From: Verrucomicrobiota bacterium | Lineage (GTDB): Bacteria > Verrucomicrobiota > Verrucomicrobiia > Verrucomicrobiales > Akkermansiaceae | Assembly (NCBI GenBank): GCA_004294095.1 | Contig: RDZR01000052.1 | Location: forward strand, 1-39,018 | DNA length: 39,018 nt | Direction of reading: 5' to 3' | In this document: piece after piece, positions 28,792 to 37,783 of the stretch | Numbering within the stretch: position 1 is the stretch's first letter | Layout of the letters: each line of letters starts with the position of its first letter | Notes under the pieces: model-generated | Told to the model about the DNA's origin: nothing | Databases searched by the model: none | Seen by the model: the letters and a program-made list of their open reading frames with translations, nothing else | Translations under genes and position numbers: made by a program

Positions 28792-30018
28792 ATGCCTCTC
28801 ATTGTTCAAAAATACGGCGGCACGTCGGTTGGCTCGCTCGATCGCATCCGCAATGTTGCCGCGCGCGTCAAGCGCACTCGTGATCAGGGCAATCAAGTGG
28901 TTGCCGTCGTCTCGGCGATGTCCGGGGTGACGGATGGCTTGATTAAAATGGCCAAAGATCTTGCGGGGTCTCCAAGTGAGCGCGAGATGGACGTGCTGAT
29001 GGCCACGGGTGAGCAGCAATCGATCGCGCTGGTGAGCATGGCTTTGCAAGAAATGGGTGTGGATGCTGCATCGATCACTGGCAGGCAGGCGGGAATCATC
29101 ACCAGTGGTTCTCACACACGCGGCCGGATTGAAAAGATCGATCCGGCGATGATGAAGCAAATGCTCGACGAGGGGAAATCTTTGGTGGTTGCCGGTTTTC
29201 AAGGAATCACGCCGGAGGGAATGATCCATACTCTTGGCCGCGGCGGCTCGGATCTAACAGCCATCGCGGTGGCGGCGGCGCTCAAGGCAGATGTTTGCCA
29301 AATCCTCACCGATGTGGATGGAGTCTATACGTGCGATCCGCGGGTGGTGAAAAATGCACGCAAGCTGCCGGAAATTTCCTACGATGAGATGTTAGAAATG
29401 GCCTCATCCGGCTCGAAAGTGATGCAATCTCGCTCGGTCGAATTTGCGAAAAAATTTGGAGTCGTTTTTGAAGTGCGCTCATCTCTCAATGATCATCCTG
29501 GAACCTTAGTATTAGAAGAACATCCCCATATGGAAAATGTCGTCATCCGCGGAATTTCTATCGAGCGCTCGCAAGCTCGGCTCACGATCACCGGCATTCC
29601 GGATGCGCCGGGCATGTCTGGCTTGATTCTTGGCGCGCTGGCCGATGCGGAAATCAATCTGGACATGATCATTTCTAACATCGCGAATGATGGATTTGCG
29701 CGGCACTCGTTCACCATGCATTCGAGCGATCTCGGCAAGGCGCAAGCTGCGTTGAAGCGCGTTCTAACAGATCTTGCGCCAAACTCGAAAATTGAGACCG
29801 AGGCGGGCATTGCCAAACTTTCTGTGGTGGGCATCGGCATGCGCTCGCATTCCGGAGTTGCTGCTACCATGTTCAAGGCATTGGGCAACGCCGATATCAA
29901 CATCGGCATGATTTCCACTTCGGAAATTAAAATTGCGGTGACCGTGGATGAAATGCGCATCGAAGACGCAGCTCGCTCTGTGCACGATGCCTTTGAGCTG
30001 CATAAAGCTCCCGCGTGA
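28792..30018 (+). CDS. lysC: Aspartate kinase
   Basis: This 408-residue enzyme catalyses ATP-dependent phosphorylation of aspartate, the first step toward lysine, threonine, methionine and diaminopimelate. The N-terminal KYGGTS (7-12) and GRGGSDLTA (149-157) are kinase-core signatures, and ILTDVDGVYTCDP follows. Two ACT regulatory domains occupy about 265-400 (RLTITGIPDAPGMSGLILGAL; LSVVGIGMRSHSGVAATMF). The length fits a monofunctional aspartokinase, as in aspartokinase II/III types. Feedback inhibition by lysine and/or threonine is expected from the ACT domains. It is the first gene right of the island and again carries the TGTTAGA motif (29253, 29390, 29674, 29763). Confidence 0.96.
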   Translation: MPLIVQKYGGTSVGSLDRIRNVAARVKRTRDQGNQVVAVVSAMSGVTDGLIKMAKDLAGSPSEREMDVLMATGEQQSIALVSMALQEMGVDAASITGRQAGIITSGSHTRGRIEKIDPAMMKQMLDEGKSLVVAGFQGITPEGMIHTLGRGGSDLTAIAVAAALKADVCQILTDVDGVYTCDPRVVKNARKLPEISYDEMLEMASSGSKVMQSRSVEFAKKFGVVFEVRSSLNDHPGTLVLEEHPHMENVVIRGISIERSQARLTITGIPDAPGMSGLILGALADAEINLDMIISNIANDGFARHSFTMHSSDLGKAQAALKRVLTDLAPNSKIETEAGIAKLSVVGIGMRSHSGVAATMFKALGNADINIGMISTSEIKIAVTVDEMRIEDAARSVHDAFELHKAPA

Positions 30019-30031
30019 TGCGGCAGCTCGC

Positions 30032-30676
30032 TCAGAGGTGGGCGATCATCTGTGACTTTTCAAAACGTGCCTTAGGTGCGGCGGCGTATTTATCCGTCGC
30101 TAAACGGTAGCCAAGCGCGCAGGCAACGGCCGTGCGATATCCGGTATTCTGCAAGCCTAACAGCTCATCATACCCAGGCGCATGAATGCCTTCTAACGGA
30201 CAACTATCGATGCCCATGACTGCGGCTGCGGCCATCAATTGGCCAAGCGCAAGATAGACTTGGCGGCGATTCCAATCATGCCGCTGCTCAGGAGTCATCG
30301 CACCGGAAAATCCTACAATCATTTTTTTCAATGGCGCGAGAGCGGCTTCTGGCGTGCCTTGCACTTGCCCAAGACGTTGGATCCATTGATCGATGTCATG
30401 CAGCTCGAGATCCGCCCGCGCAGTGAGAACGACCAAGTGAGATGCCTCAATCACCTGCGGCTGATTCCAAGATTGAGCTGCAAGTTTTTGCCGAAGTTCC
30501 GGATCATCGATCACCCAAAATTTCCACGGCTGAAGGCCAAACGATGAAGGTGTTAGAACGAGAGATTCTTCGATGGCTTGCCACGCGTCTGTTGAAATTT
30601 TCGCTGTGGGATCAAATTGCTTGGTGGCGTATCGCCAGCGTAAGTCGGCAAGTAAAGAGTCAGGCGAAATCGGCAT
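30032..30676 (-). CDS. NAD(P)H-dependent nitroreductase family protein (NfsB-like)
   Basis: This 214-residue FMN-dependent oxidoreductase runs from the ATG at 30676. Features: RYATKQFD (the classical R-x-x-x-K-x-F N-terminal signature of NfsB-like nitroreductases), LTPSSFGLQPWKFWVI (FMN-binding), and GIDSCPLEGI plus YRTAVACALGYR towards the C terminus. A longer reading to 30712 overlaps lptD and adds 12 unlike residues, so the shorter start is chosen; it lies 4 bases after the lptD stop. Members reduce nitro compounds, quinones or flavins; the natural substrate is not evident. Confidence 0.9.
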   Translation of the reverse strand: MPISPDSLLADLRWRYATKQFDPTAKISTDAWQAIEESLVLTPSSFGLQPWKFWVIDDPELRQKLAAQSWNQPQVIEASHLVVLTARADLELHDIDQWIQRLGQVQGTPEAALAPLKKMIVGFSGAMTPEQRHDWNRRQVYLALGQLMAAAAVMGIDSCPLEGIHAPGYDELLGLQNTGYRTAVACALGYRLATDKYAAAPKARFEKSQMIAHL

Positions 30677-30680
30677 GATG

Positions 30681-33134
30681 TTAGGGTTGGTTGTTAAATT
30701 CGATGGGCACATCAGCGCCCGGCAGTTCTTTGAAGCTGAGGCTAAAAATCACCCCAAATTCTTCTTCCAAACGATTGTCTCTATGATTGAAACCGACTGA
30801 CGCAACCCAATTTCCCATATCGTGATGAAGTGAGTATTGCTCAAATTCCAAAGTGCCATCATCCATCTCCAATTCATGCAAGGTGCCGAAGCCCCAATTT
30901 TCACGAAAACGCGAATACGTTTCCAGCGAGACGTGATTGGAATCTATCAGAACCGGATGCCCACTGAGCATGCGATAGCCAAGGGCAAATTCAAAATTTT
31001 CATAGGGTTGGTAGCGGATTTGGGTATTGAGCTCTTCATAGCCCGATCCAGTTGACGCAATCGGAAATTGCGTATCCACATCCAATTTCAACCACGGCAC
31101 AGGTGCCCAGCGCAGCTTGTTGTATAAATTGGAAAGCCTTCGATCGCCCTCCGGATCTTGCATGAATGCATCCACGTAAGTATCCAAATAAAGCCATTCG
31201 TAATTCTGCTGATCGCGGCGCGTGATCAATCGATTCCGAGCACCTACGCGAAGGATATTCCAACTGCGCAGATCATCCACCGCGGTGAAGCGCATCGGGT
31301 CTAACGGACGCGGGCGCGTGGATGGGCTGAGCCGATCCACATCCGGACCGAGGCGATCGTAATCGTCCACCGCCATCACGGACCATGCTGCATACGGCTG
31401 GACGACGTGCAACAGGCCATCGATGCCAAGTTTTTCATCCCGATAGCCACTCATGCTTTTTGAAAATTTCATCGATGCCTCAAGTCCCGCATGGCCGTAT
31501 AGACGATCACTGTTAGAGAGCGGGCCGTCCACTGAGTCATAACGTGTATATCCTGCGCCGACTTTTGGCGTGAGCTGGAGAAAATTTCCGAGCTCTAACT
31601 GATAGCTTAATTCCTGATAGGTATCGAGGCGGAAATAGCTAGAATCATGCAACTGCCTTTCGAGTGCTCTGCGAGTATCGCTGCCAAGCGGTTGATTGAT
31701 CATTTCCTCGGCCAGTAATTTTTCGTAACCCGTTAATTTCGCGAGCAGAGCTGGTGCATTGGGATCACCTGCGAGCATGCCACTCAGCGGTTTGATGGTT
31801 GTATTGTGCAAGAGATGGTCCATTCGCTCGCCGATCAACCCCAACGAGCTGCGCCCTTCATGCAGGATCGGCAAGTCAAAAAGCGGCCTGCGCACACGGT
31901 CGTAAGAAATTTCCGGAAGCCGCTCATCTGCTCGGTAAAAATCATTGACCTGGTAGCGCACCATCCCGCCAAAGAGCGATTCATCATCCCTGCGGAAAAT
32001 CCCCAGCGTATTGTCAGGTGATGGATTGTTCCGGAAAATCGCCCGATTAAAATCCTCCAAATAATATCGATCGCTGAGCCAGGTGAGATTACTCGCCAGC
32101 GTCCATTCTGCACTCGGCGAGGAAAAAAGCTCATACTGATTTTTCAAACTCAGCGTGTAACGATCCTCATTGGTAAAGACGCGCGGCAAGCCGTTGCGAG
32201 TCGTCTTTGGGTTCATATCATTGAGGTAATAAAATGAGAACCCGGGCAGTTCTTCCAAATTTTCCTCGCGCGTATCCACAAGATCCACGCCAAGCCCGAT
32301 GCCACGCTTGCTAAACAAATCCACATTCCAACGCGAGAGCAGCCAATTTTCCTCCTCATCCCCACCTAACATGATGCCGTAGCGATTTTTTAGAAAAATC
32401 CCCAAATCCGATCGCGCTCCCGGAGTGAAATGATACCCCAATTCTTGATCTAACGGCTGGCTCAAATACGGCAACCAAAAAAATGGCGTATCCCCAGCGT
32501 AAAGTTTGAGATCCTCGAAAACAACTTTCTCGCCCGGATAAATCGTCGTCTTATCCGCCCGCACCCAATAGCCTGGATTCTGCGCGTCATGAGTCGTGAT
32601 GCCCGCATCGTAGCCGACATACACTTGCCGGTCCCCGCGCTGCTCGGTCGTGAATTTCCCAGACTCTAACAAAATAGGGTCAATCGATGCTCGCAGGCCA
32701 CGCGTATCGAGCTTCTTGAGCGCGTAATCGTATGTGACAGATTCCCCGCGTTGAAAAAGATTCCCCTGATAGATCGAGACATCGCCAGTGATGATCGTGA
32801 CTTTTGCCTTGGTATCGATCGTCGCGCGGTCCCCAAAAATATTCAGCCCATTGTCCCCCTTGATGTGGATTGGCCCACCCAGCGTAAGAATGCCGGTGTT
32901 GAGATCGCCACTAATGCTGCCACCTTCATTTTTGATTTCAAGCTCTTTGGGCATTTCCCACTGCGCCGGGCCAGGTGCCAGCAACGGAATCTCAGGCGGT
33001 GGGACCGGCGTGATGACATCCAGCAATGGCAGCAATTCCGAATCGGGAATGGCTTCAACTTCTTGGCCCACCACTGGGTGAAAAAGACACAAAACTGCTA
33101 ACCATCGTAACCTGCGCACCATCGCAATGATCAA
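30681..33134 (-). CDS. lptD: LPS-assembly protein LptD (outer-membrane)
   Basis: This 817-residue outer-membrane protein completes LPS transport by inserting LPS in the outer leaflet. A signal peptide is present (MIIAMVRRLRWLAVLCLFHPVVGQ). An N-terminal OstA/LptA-like beta-jellyroll spans about residues 65-230 (GPIHIKGDNGLNIFGDRATI; VYVGYDAGITTHDAQNPGYWVRAD), with the conserved FFWLPYL block near 215. It is followed by a large beta-barrel of alternating aromatic residues. The length is near that of E. coli LptD (784). Identity to proteobacterial LptD is probably modest. It is followed 4 bases later by the nitroreductase gene. Confidence 0.85.
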   Translation of the reverse strand: MIIAMVRRLRWLAVLCLFHPVVGQEVEAIPDSELLPLLDVITPVPPPEIPLLAPGPAQWEMPKELEIKNEGGSISGDLNTGILTLGGPIHIKGDNGLNIFGDRATIDTKAKVTIITGDVSIYQGNLFQRGESVTYDYALKKLDTRGLRASIDPILLESGKFTTEQRGDRQVYVGYDAGITTHDAQNPGYWVRADKTTIYPGEKVVFEDLKLYAGDTPFFWLPYLSQPLDQELGYHFTPGARSDLGIFLKNRYGIMLGGDEEENWLLSRWNVDLFSKRGIGLGVDLVDTREENLEELPGFSFYYLNDMNPKTTRNGLPRVFTNEDRYTLSLKNQYELFSSPSAEWTLASNLTWLSDRYYLEDFNRAIFRNNPSPDNTLGIFRRDDESLFGGMVRYQVNDFYRADERLPEISYDRVRRPLFDLPILHEGRSSLGLIGERMDHLLHNTTIKPLSGMLAGDPNAPALLAKLTGYEKLLAEEMINQPLGSDTRRALERQLHDSSYFRLDTYQELSYQLELGNFLQLTPKVGAGYTRYDSVDGPLSNSDRLYGHAGLEASMKFSKSMSGYRDEKLGIDGLLHVVQPYAAWSVMAVDDYDRLGPDVDRLSPSTRPRPLDPMRFTAVDDLRSWNILRVGARNRLITRRDQQNYEWLYLDTYVDAFMQDPEGDRRLSNLYNKLRWAPVPWLKLDVDTQFPIASTGSGYEELNTQIRYQPYENFEFALGYRMLSGHPVLIDSNHVSLETYSRFRENWGFGTLHELEMDDGTLEFEQYSLHHDMGNWVASVGFNHRDNRLEEEFGVIFSLSFKELPGADVPIEFNNQP

Positions 33135-33192
33135 TAATCAAGGAACCTACGAAGTAAAGCCAGAATCGAAACCCAGCCTAACAGCCTACTTC

Positions 33193-33657
33193 TCATCCTT
33201 CCTCAGGCGGTGACATTACCAGCACACGATCCAAGCCATGTTGGCTAAATTCTTGCCAGTAGCGTTTTTCCCATGCGGCGCAGCGCTCGCGCCTTTGCTC
33301 CTCGCTGAGCATTTCCCATGCATCCATGCCGATGGCTCGAATCAAATCGCGGTCCGCCATCCGCACAGTCAATTCTTCCCAAAAACACTCATTGCGGAAT
33401 TCTTCATAACATTCCGAGCTAAATAAAGTTTCCTCAAATTCACGGGATAGAAAAAAACGTTGGCTCTGCCCATCGTATTCGATCATGTGCGCAAAGCCCT
33501 GCTTGCTCGCTTTTTCCATGATTTTACTTTCCAGCACTTCATACTCCATCAATCGAGGAACCGCCGATGGCTGTTGATTCCATGATGCAACATTGCTCGC
33601 CAAGCTAATCATTTCTAACAGCGTCGCGATTTCTTTCTGTGATAAATTTAATTGCAT
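33193..33657 (-). CDS. Conserved hypothetical protein (~154 aa)
   Basis: A soluble, mostly helical and acidic protein with no recognised domain. The ATG at 33657 is preferred over the more upstream in-frame start at 33732, because the added 25 residues (MIWQSEDFCGCELAAGW...) look non-coding. Patches such as FFLSREFEETLFSSECYEEF and WEMLSEEQRRERCAAWEKRY suggest a charged helical fold. It may be translated with lptD, being upstream of it on the same strand with a 58-base gap. Confidence 0.55.
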   Translation of the reverse strand: MQLNLSQKEIATLLEMISLASNVASWNQQPSAVPRLMEYEVLESKIMEKASKQGFAHMIEYDGQSQRFFLSREFEETLFSSECYEEFRNECFWEELTVRMADRDLIRAIGMDAWEMLSEEQRRERCAAWEKRYWQEFSQHGLDRVLVMSPPEEG

Positions 33658-33783
33658 CTTGCGCGCAACAAACCACCCCGCCCATCCCGCCGCAAGCTCA
33701 CAACCGCAAAAGTCCTCACTTTGCCAAATCAACGCTTGATCCCGCCATCATCTCTTGTCACACATTCCCCGCGGCGATTTTTT

Positions 33784-33858
33784 GCATGAGTAGCTCAGCG
33801 GTAGAGCGGTCCGTTTACACCGGATTGGTCGGCGGTTCGATCCCGTCCTCGTGCACCA
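33784..33858 (+). tRNA. tRNA-Val (anticodon UAC), CCA encoded
   Basis: This 75-base cloverleaf has an acceptor stem GCATGAG/CTCGTGC with one G-U pair, and a D arm GCTC..GAGC. The anticodon stem GTCCG/CGGAT encloses the loop TTTACAC, giving anticodon TAC. The T arm is GGCGG/CCGTC with loop TTCGATC. Discriminator A and CCA are encoded. It reads GUA/GUG valine codons. No further tRNA is adjacent; a TGTTAGA doublet follows immediately (33867-33883). Confidence 0.92.
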
Positions 33859-33866
33859 GCCATTTT

Positions 33867-33883
33867 TGTTAGAATTTGTTAGA
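33867..33883 (+). repeat. TGTTAGA doublet downstream of tRNA-Val
   Basis: Two TGTTAGA copies are spaced 10 bases (TGTTAGA-ATT-TGTTAGA), between the tRNA and the convergent metallophosphoesterase gene end. It differs by one base from the doublet in the gltB-gltD gap. Confidence 0.8.
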
Positions 33884-33892
33884 AAAGTTGGC

Positions 33893-34762
33893 TCAGGAAA
33901 CTGGAAACTGCCACTCTCGCAAGCAAGGTCCGAAGCCGCATCCCTCAGGACTTTCCTCCACCAAGCCGTAGCGCAGCCACTCGCCTCGCCACTCGATCCA
34001 TCCGGCGCGCCCAGGATTCATGAATGATCCGGTGTTGATGACGCGGATGCCTCGCTTCAGCCACAATCCACCGTAATGAAAATGGCCGATGATCAAGCAC
34101 TCCGCCTGCGGGAAATAGCGCTCACAAAATGCTGCACCCGCATCGGCCTGAGTGAGCCACGCGGCGAGCATTTTCCACGCACGGCTAGGCGGCACCATCG
34201 CATCCCACGCTCGTTGGTGCAAATGCCGCCCTTGGGGATGGCGCACGCTTCGGAGCTCTTGCGCAATGCGCCTCGCGAGATGGATTCTCGTCTCGGCATC
34301 CGTTTCTGCTGTTGGGAAATCAGCCCATAGTTCCTCAACTCTCTTGGCATTACGAAGAATTTCGCGCTTCCACGGCGAGCCGCCATAGAGCAGCGCATCT
34401 CCATGCGTGATGATGATTTTACCTGCAGCCAACGAGATCCATCCTTTCCCAGGCCAGCCCGGATCATGATTTCCTGATAGAAAAATGGCCTCCACACCTT
34501 CCTCCTCACACATCCGCCGCAATCCATCTAACAAAATTTCCGCTTGCGGGCGAAATGCCGTCGATAATTCCTGCCACGTATCGCCATTAAAAATCACCGT
34601 CCCAGCCCCGCGGATCAATGGCCGCAATCGTTCCACATCCCGCAACCGCGAGACGCTGTGCCCCAGATGTAAATCGGATAAAATCCGCACCGGCTCACGC
34701 ACCACTCGCTCGGCGCTGCCGCACCGCCTCGAATAAGCAAACTCCCGTTGCCACCGAGACAT
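33893..34762 (-). CDS. Calcineurin-like metallophosphoesterase
   Basis: This 289-residue protein has the full metallophosphoesterase motif set: DLHLGH (D30, H32), GDTW (D61), GNHDPG (N98, H99), HGD (H120) and GHFHYGG near 229. It is a metal-dependent phosphoesterase. LpxH (UDP-diacylglucosamine pyrophosphohydrolase) is one possible relative given the LPS-gene neighbourhood, but the sequence alone does not show it. Homology starts at about residue 26 ([11 protein letters not shown]), so the true start may be a GTG near 34705 or 34687 instead of the ATG at 34762, which would otherwise overlap the upstream gene by 68 bases. Confidence 0.85.
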   Translation of the reverse strand: MSRWQREFAYSRRCGSAERVVREPVRILSDLHLGHSVSRLRDVERLRPLIRGAGTVIFNGDTWQELSTAFRPQAEILLDGLRRMCEEEGVEAIFLSGNHDPGWPGKGWISLAAGKIIITHGDALLYGGSPWKREILRNAKRVEELWADFPTAETDAETRIHLARRIAQELRSVRHPQGRHLHQRAWDAMVPPSRAWKMLAAWLTQADAGAAFCERYFPQAECLIIGHFHYGGLWLKRGIRVINTGSFMNPGRAGWIEWRGEWLRYGLVEESPEGCGFGPCLREWQFPVS

Positions 34763-35303
34763 TCAAACACTCAACACGCCCAGCCATCGGAATCGATGCC
34801 AGAAAATCACAATGCTCTTCTGTTAGGCGCCGCATGCCTTTTTCTTCCGCACCCATCACCAATGCCAACGGCCCACGCAAATCTAACTGATAGATTGATT
34901 TTGATTTCGCATGATCTGAGGTGCCGACGATCCAAATTCCGGCCTGTTTGAGTTTTTCCAACATGCGTGCGAGATTGGTCACTTGAGCAAATGGCACCAC
35001 ATCCGCGGCACCCACCGAGATGCGGCGCACGGTTTCGGTAATGCCCACCGCCTTGTCCTTGGGCGCGATCACCAAATGCACGCCAGCAGCATCCGCACTG
35101 CGCAAAATCGCCCCCAAATTATGCGGATCCTGCACGCAGTCCAAGACGAGCACGAATGGCTCTTTGATTTCTGCTAGAATGGCCAGCGCCTCATCTTCAT
35201 CCAGCGATGCCCTGATTTCCTCCACATCCGGAGCGTGGCGATTGGCTCGTGCCTCATGGCGCGGTGAGTGCGGCGGTTGTGGGCCATTGCGGCGCGGTTT
35301 CAT
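34695..35303 (-). CDS. rlmB: RlmB/TrmH-type RNA 2'-O-methyltransferase
   Basis: A SpoU-family 2'-O-ribose methyltransferase with motif 1 [12 protein letters not shown], motif 2 [10 protein letters not shown] and motif 3 [22 protein letters not shown], which form the alpha/beta-knot SAM site. E. coli RlmB methylates G2251 of 23S rRNA; the same target is likely but unproven. It is only ~200 residues from the ATG at 35303. The usual N-terminal ~75-residue RNA-binding (L30e-like) domain is reduced to a basic, Pro/His/Arg-rich tail, with a helical part ([20 protein letters not shown]) before the knot. An upstream in-frame ATG (35363) would add 20 residues. Confidence 0.82.
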   Translation of the reverse strand: MKPRRNGPQPPHSPRHEARANRHAPDVEEIRASLDEDEALAILAEIKEPFVLVLDCVQDPHNLGAILRSADAAGVHLVIAPKDKAVGITETVRRISVGAADVVPFAQVTNLARMLEKLKQAGIWIVGTSDHAKSKSIYQLDLRGPLALVMGAEEKGMRRLTEEHCDFLASIPMAGRVECLNVSVATGVCLFEAVRQRRASGA

Positions 35304-35405
35304 GCACCGGATTGTGAGCGGATGCTGGCCAGCGCGTCGAGTGCGGTTTTCAAAAGTGGCCATCTTCCCGCTTGAATCTCAACGCGGCCGCGGCAAGTCT
35401 TCGCC

Positions 35406-35669
35406 ATGCCTGAAATGCCGGAACCCGATCGCCGTTTCCATGAGTTTGTCATTCTACAAGCTCAGAACGCCGGGCTATTTCTCGGCCAAATCCCCAATCC
35501 GCAGACGGGCCAAAAATCAATCAATCTGCGCGCCGCGGAATCCGTGCTCGATTCTTTAGAAATGCTGGTGGATAAAACTCATGGCAATTTATCCGCCAAC
35601 GAGGAAAAACTCCTGCACACGGCACTCAATCATTTGCGCAAACTCTACACGGAGGCCGCTGAATCCTAA
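35406..35669 (+). CDS. DUF1844 family protein
   Basis: This 87-residue protein matches the small helical DUF1844 family: FHEFVILQAQNAGLFLGQIP at 11-30, then AESVLDSLEMLVDKTHGNLS and EEKLLHTALNHLRKLYTEA. Family members are found beside various genes in many phyla and have no established function. It ends 10 bases before the kdsA start; the two are probably one operon. Confidence 0.85.
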   Translation: MPEMPEPDRRFHEFVILQAQNAGLFLGQIPNPQTGQKSINLRAAESVLDSLEMLVDKTHGNLSANEEKLLHTALNHLRKLYTEAAES

Positions 35670-35679
35670 CGCGAAAATC

Positions 35680-36504
35680 ATGAACACTTCGTTCGATCCA
35701 TTTCATATCCAACACGTCCCCGTCGGCGGCCCATCGCCATTTTTTATCTTGGGCCCATGCGCCTTGGAGTCGGAAACCTTCGCTTGGGAAATGGCCTACG
35801 CGCTTAAGGAAATTGCCGAGCGCACCGGCATTCATTGGATTTTCAAAGCCTCATTTGATAAGGCGAACCGCACCTCGATCAGTTCATTCCGCGGCCCGGG
35901 CATCGAAGATGGATGCCGCATTCTGGGCGATATCGGGCGGGAAATTGGCGTGCCCGTCACCACGGACATCCACTCGATCGAGCACGCGGAAATCGCTGCG
36001 GAATCCATCGATCTACTGCAAATCCCTGCCTTTTTGTGCCGCCAAACAGATTTGTTAGAAGCCGCTGCGAAAACCGGGCGCTGCGTGAACATCAAAAAAG
36101 GCCAATTCCTCGCGCCCGCAGATACCATCCACATCGCCGCGAAAATGCGCTCGTTTGGCTGCGAGCGGTTTCTCATCACCGAGCGCGGCACCACCTTCGG
36201 CTATCATAACCTTGTCGTCGATATGCGCTCACTCCACTGGATGCGCAAAGAAGGCTTACCCGTGGTCTTCGATGCCACTCACTCCGTGCAACGCCCGGGC
36301 GGCGCCTCAGGCACCACCGGCGGCGATGGTGAACTCGCCCCCGTGCTCGCGCGTGCCGCCGTCGCCACCGGCGTGGATGGCCTCTTCATGGAAGTGCACT
36401 CAGATCCCGCCAATGCTCTATCAGATGGCCCCAACCAAATTCCGTTAGAATTTATCGAAGATCTTTTAGTGAAATTGATCGCCATCCACCACGCCTCCCA
36501 CTAA
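35680..36504 (+). CDS. kdsA: 3-deoxy-8-phosphooctulonate synthase (Kdo-8-P synthase)
   Basis: This 274-residue enzyme condenses phosphoenolpyruvate with arabinose 5-phosphate to make Kdo-8-phosphate, needed for the LPS inner core. Signatures: FILGPCALES, FKASFDKANRTS, DLLQIPAFLCRQTDL, NIKKGQFLAP, ERGTTFGYHNLVVDMR, DATHSVQRPGG and EVHSDP. All active-site blocks are intact. The start at 35680 is preferred over longer readings that overlap DUF1844, because family similarity begins there. It heads the LPS-transport genes that follow. Confidence 0.96.
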   Translation: MNTSFDPFHIQHVPVGGPSPFFILGPCALESETFAWEMAYALKEIAERTGIHWIFKASFDKANRTSISSFRGPGIEDGCRILGDIGREIGVPVTTDIHSIEHAEIAAESIDLLQIPAFLCRQTDLLEAAAKTGRCVNIKKGQFLAPADTIHIAAKMRSFGCERFLITERGTTFGYHNLVVDMRSLHWMRKEGLPVVFDATHSVQRPGGASGTTGGDGELAPVLARAAVATGVDGLFMEVHSDPANALSDGPNQIPLEFIEDLLVKLIAIHHASH

Positions 36505-36514
36505 TTTTTTTGGA

Positions 36515-37765
36515 ATGATGAAAGTTGCGTTGATGGCGATTTGCTGCGTGAGTTCCTCATCACTTTGGGCAACTGCCGCTGAGCCTTCTCCATCGAGCAA
36601 ACTCTCTGCCATTTCTCTGCTACCCAATGGCAGCCAGTTGCACGATGTGGTCTTCCCACGCTACGATGAATCGATGCGCTTGATCTCCTCTCTCAAGGCT
36701 GGAGAAATGACGCTGGTCAATGCTGAGGAAATTTCAGGCACATCGGTAGATCTCAAATTATACAACTCGGACGAATCACTGCGCGCGGAATCTTTTTTTT
36801 CTAAAGCTCGATTTTTACGCCGCCTCAATATGGTATTGGCAGACCAAACGGTGACGATTCGCAGCGATCGCTTCACCACCACCGGCGCTGGGTTCTGCTA
36901 CAGCATCGAAAGTGGTGAAGGCTATCTGTTAGGTCCAGTGCTCGCCTACCTCTATCAAAAACCAATCGAGACATCCATGAAATCCTCCAAGACATCGATG
37001 GCGCAATCTGCCGCCTTGCTCAGTGCCGCGATGGCCAGCTCCACACTCGTCGCCGCGCCTGCCACTCCATTGTCAGAGGCTGATATGGCCAAAGCGGAAC
37101 AAGATGCCTCATCCATCGCACAAGCTGCCAACGCGGCCAATCAAACCACGGAGCAAAGCGCCGCCGCCGCCAAAACCGCCGCAGACCAAGCATCCGCCAA
37201 AGCTGAAAAATTTCTATCAGATGCTCCGATCAAGCCATCGCCCTCCGCCGAGCCAGCCTTTGCCGCAGCTAGCCAAGCTCTGGACGTGAAGCCAACCGCC
37301 AACGACACCAAGATCGAATGCGACGGCGGCGTGTATTTCGATGCCGAGGCGGGCGTGCTCGTCTATCAGAAAAATGTGCGCGTCGATGACCCACGTTTTT
37401 CTCTAACAGGTGCCAATGAGCTAAAAGTCATTTTCAAAAATACGGAAAAATCTGCAACGCCGGACGCCTCGCCCTCGTTCGCAGGAAAGCTTGGCTCCGT
37501 GGATAAAATCATTGCCTCCGGCGCGGTGCGCATACTGCAAAAAAACCCCGAAGCGGGAAAGCAAGCCATCGAAGCCAGCGGCGCACTTTTCCACTACAAT
37601 CTAACAAACGGCGAAATCATCCTCAGCGGCGGCTTCCCATGGGTGCGCCAAGGCAACAGCGTGATGCGCGCGAAGGAGCCTAATCTTAAAGTGCGCATCT
37701 TATCCTCCGGCAGTTTCACCACTCAAGGAAATTGGGAAATGCGTGGCATCCTCCCCCAGAAGTAA
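36515..37765 (+). CDS. LptC/LptA-like periplasmic LPS-transport protein (probable fusion)
   Basis: This 416-residue protein begins with a signal peptide (MMKVALMAICCVSSSSLWATAAEP). Residues ~30-150 (SLKAGEMTLVNAEEISGTSV, VDLKLYNSDESLRAESFFSK, FTTTGAGFCYSIESGEGYL) resemble an LptC/YrbK-like beta-jellyroll. A helical Ala/Gln-rich linker (about 187-240) follows. Residues ~262-410 resemble LptA/OstA (IECDGGVYFDAEAGVLVYQK, NVRVDDPRFSLTGANELKVI, IIASGAVRILQK). It is immediately upstream of lptB, as lptC-lptA usually are. The fold assignment is by pattern and position, not clear identity. The linker is shadowed by no other gene. Confidence 0.65.
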   Translation: MMKVALMAICCVSSSSLWATAAEPSPSSKLSAISLLPNGSQLHDVVFPRYDESMRLISSLKAGEMTLVNAEEISGTSVDLKLYNSDESLRAESFFSKARFLRRLNMVLADQTVTIRSDRFTTTGAGFCYSIESGEGYLLGPVLAYLYQKPIETSMKSSKTSMAQSAALLSAAMASSTLVAAPATPLSEADMAKAEQDASSIAQAANAANQTTEQSAAAAKTAADQASAKAEKFLSDAPIKPSPSAEPAFAAASQALDVKPTANDTKIECDGGVYFDAEAGVLVYQKNVRVDDPRFSLTGANELKVIFKNTEKSATPDASPSFAGKLGSVDKIIASGAVRILQKNPEAGKQAIEASGALFHYNLTNGEIILSGGFPWVRQGNSVMRAKEPNLKVRILSSGSFTTQGNWEMRGILPQK

Positions 37766-37783
37766 CGATGCCACTTTCTTGCC

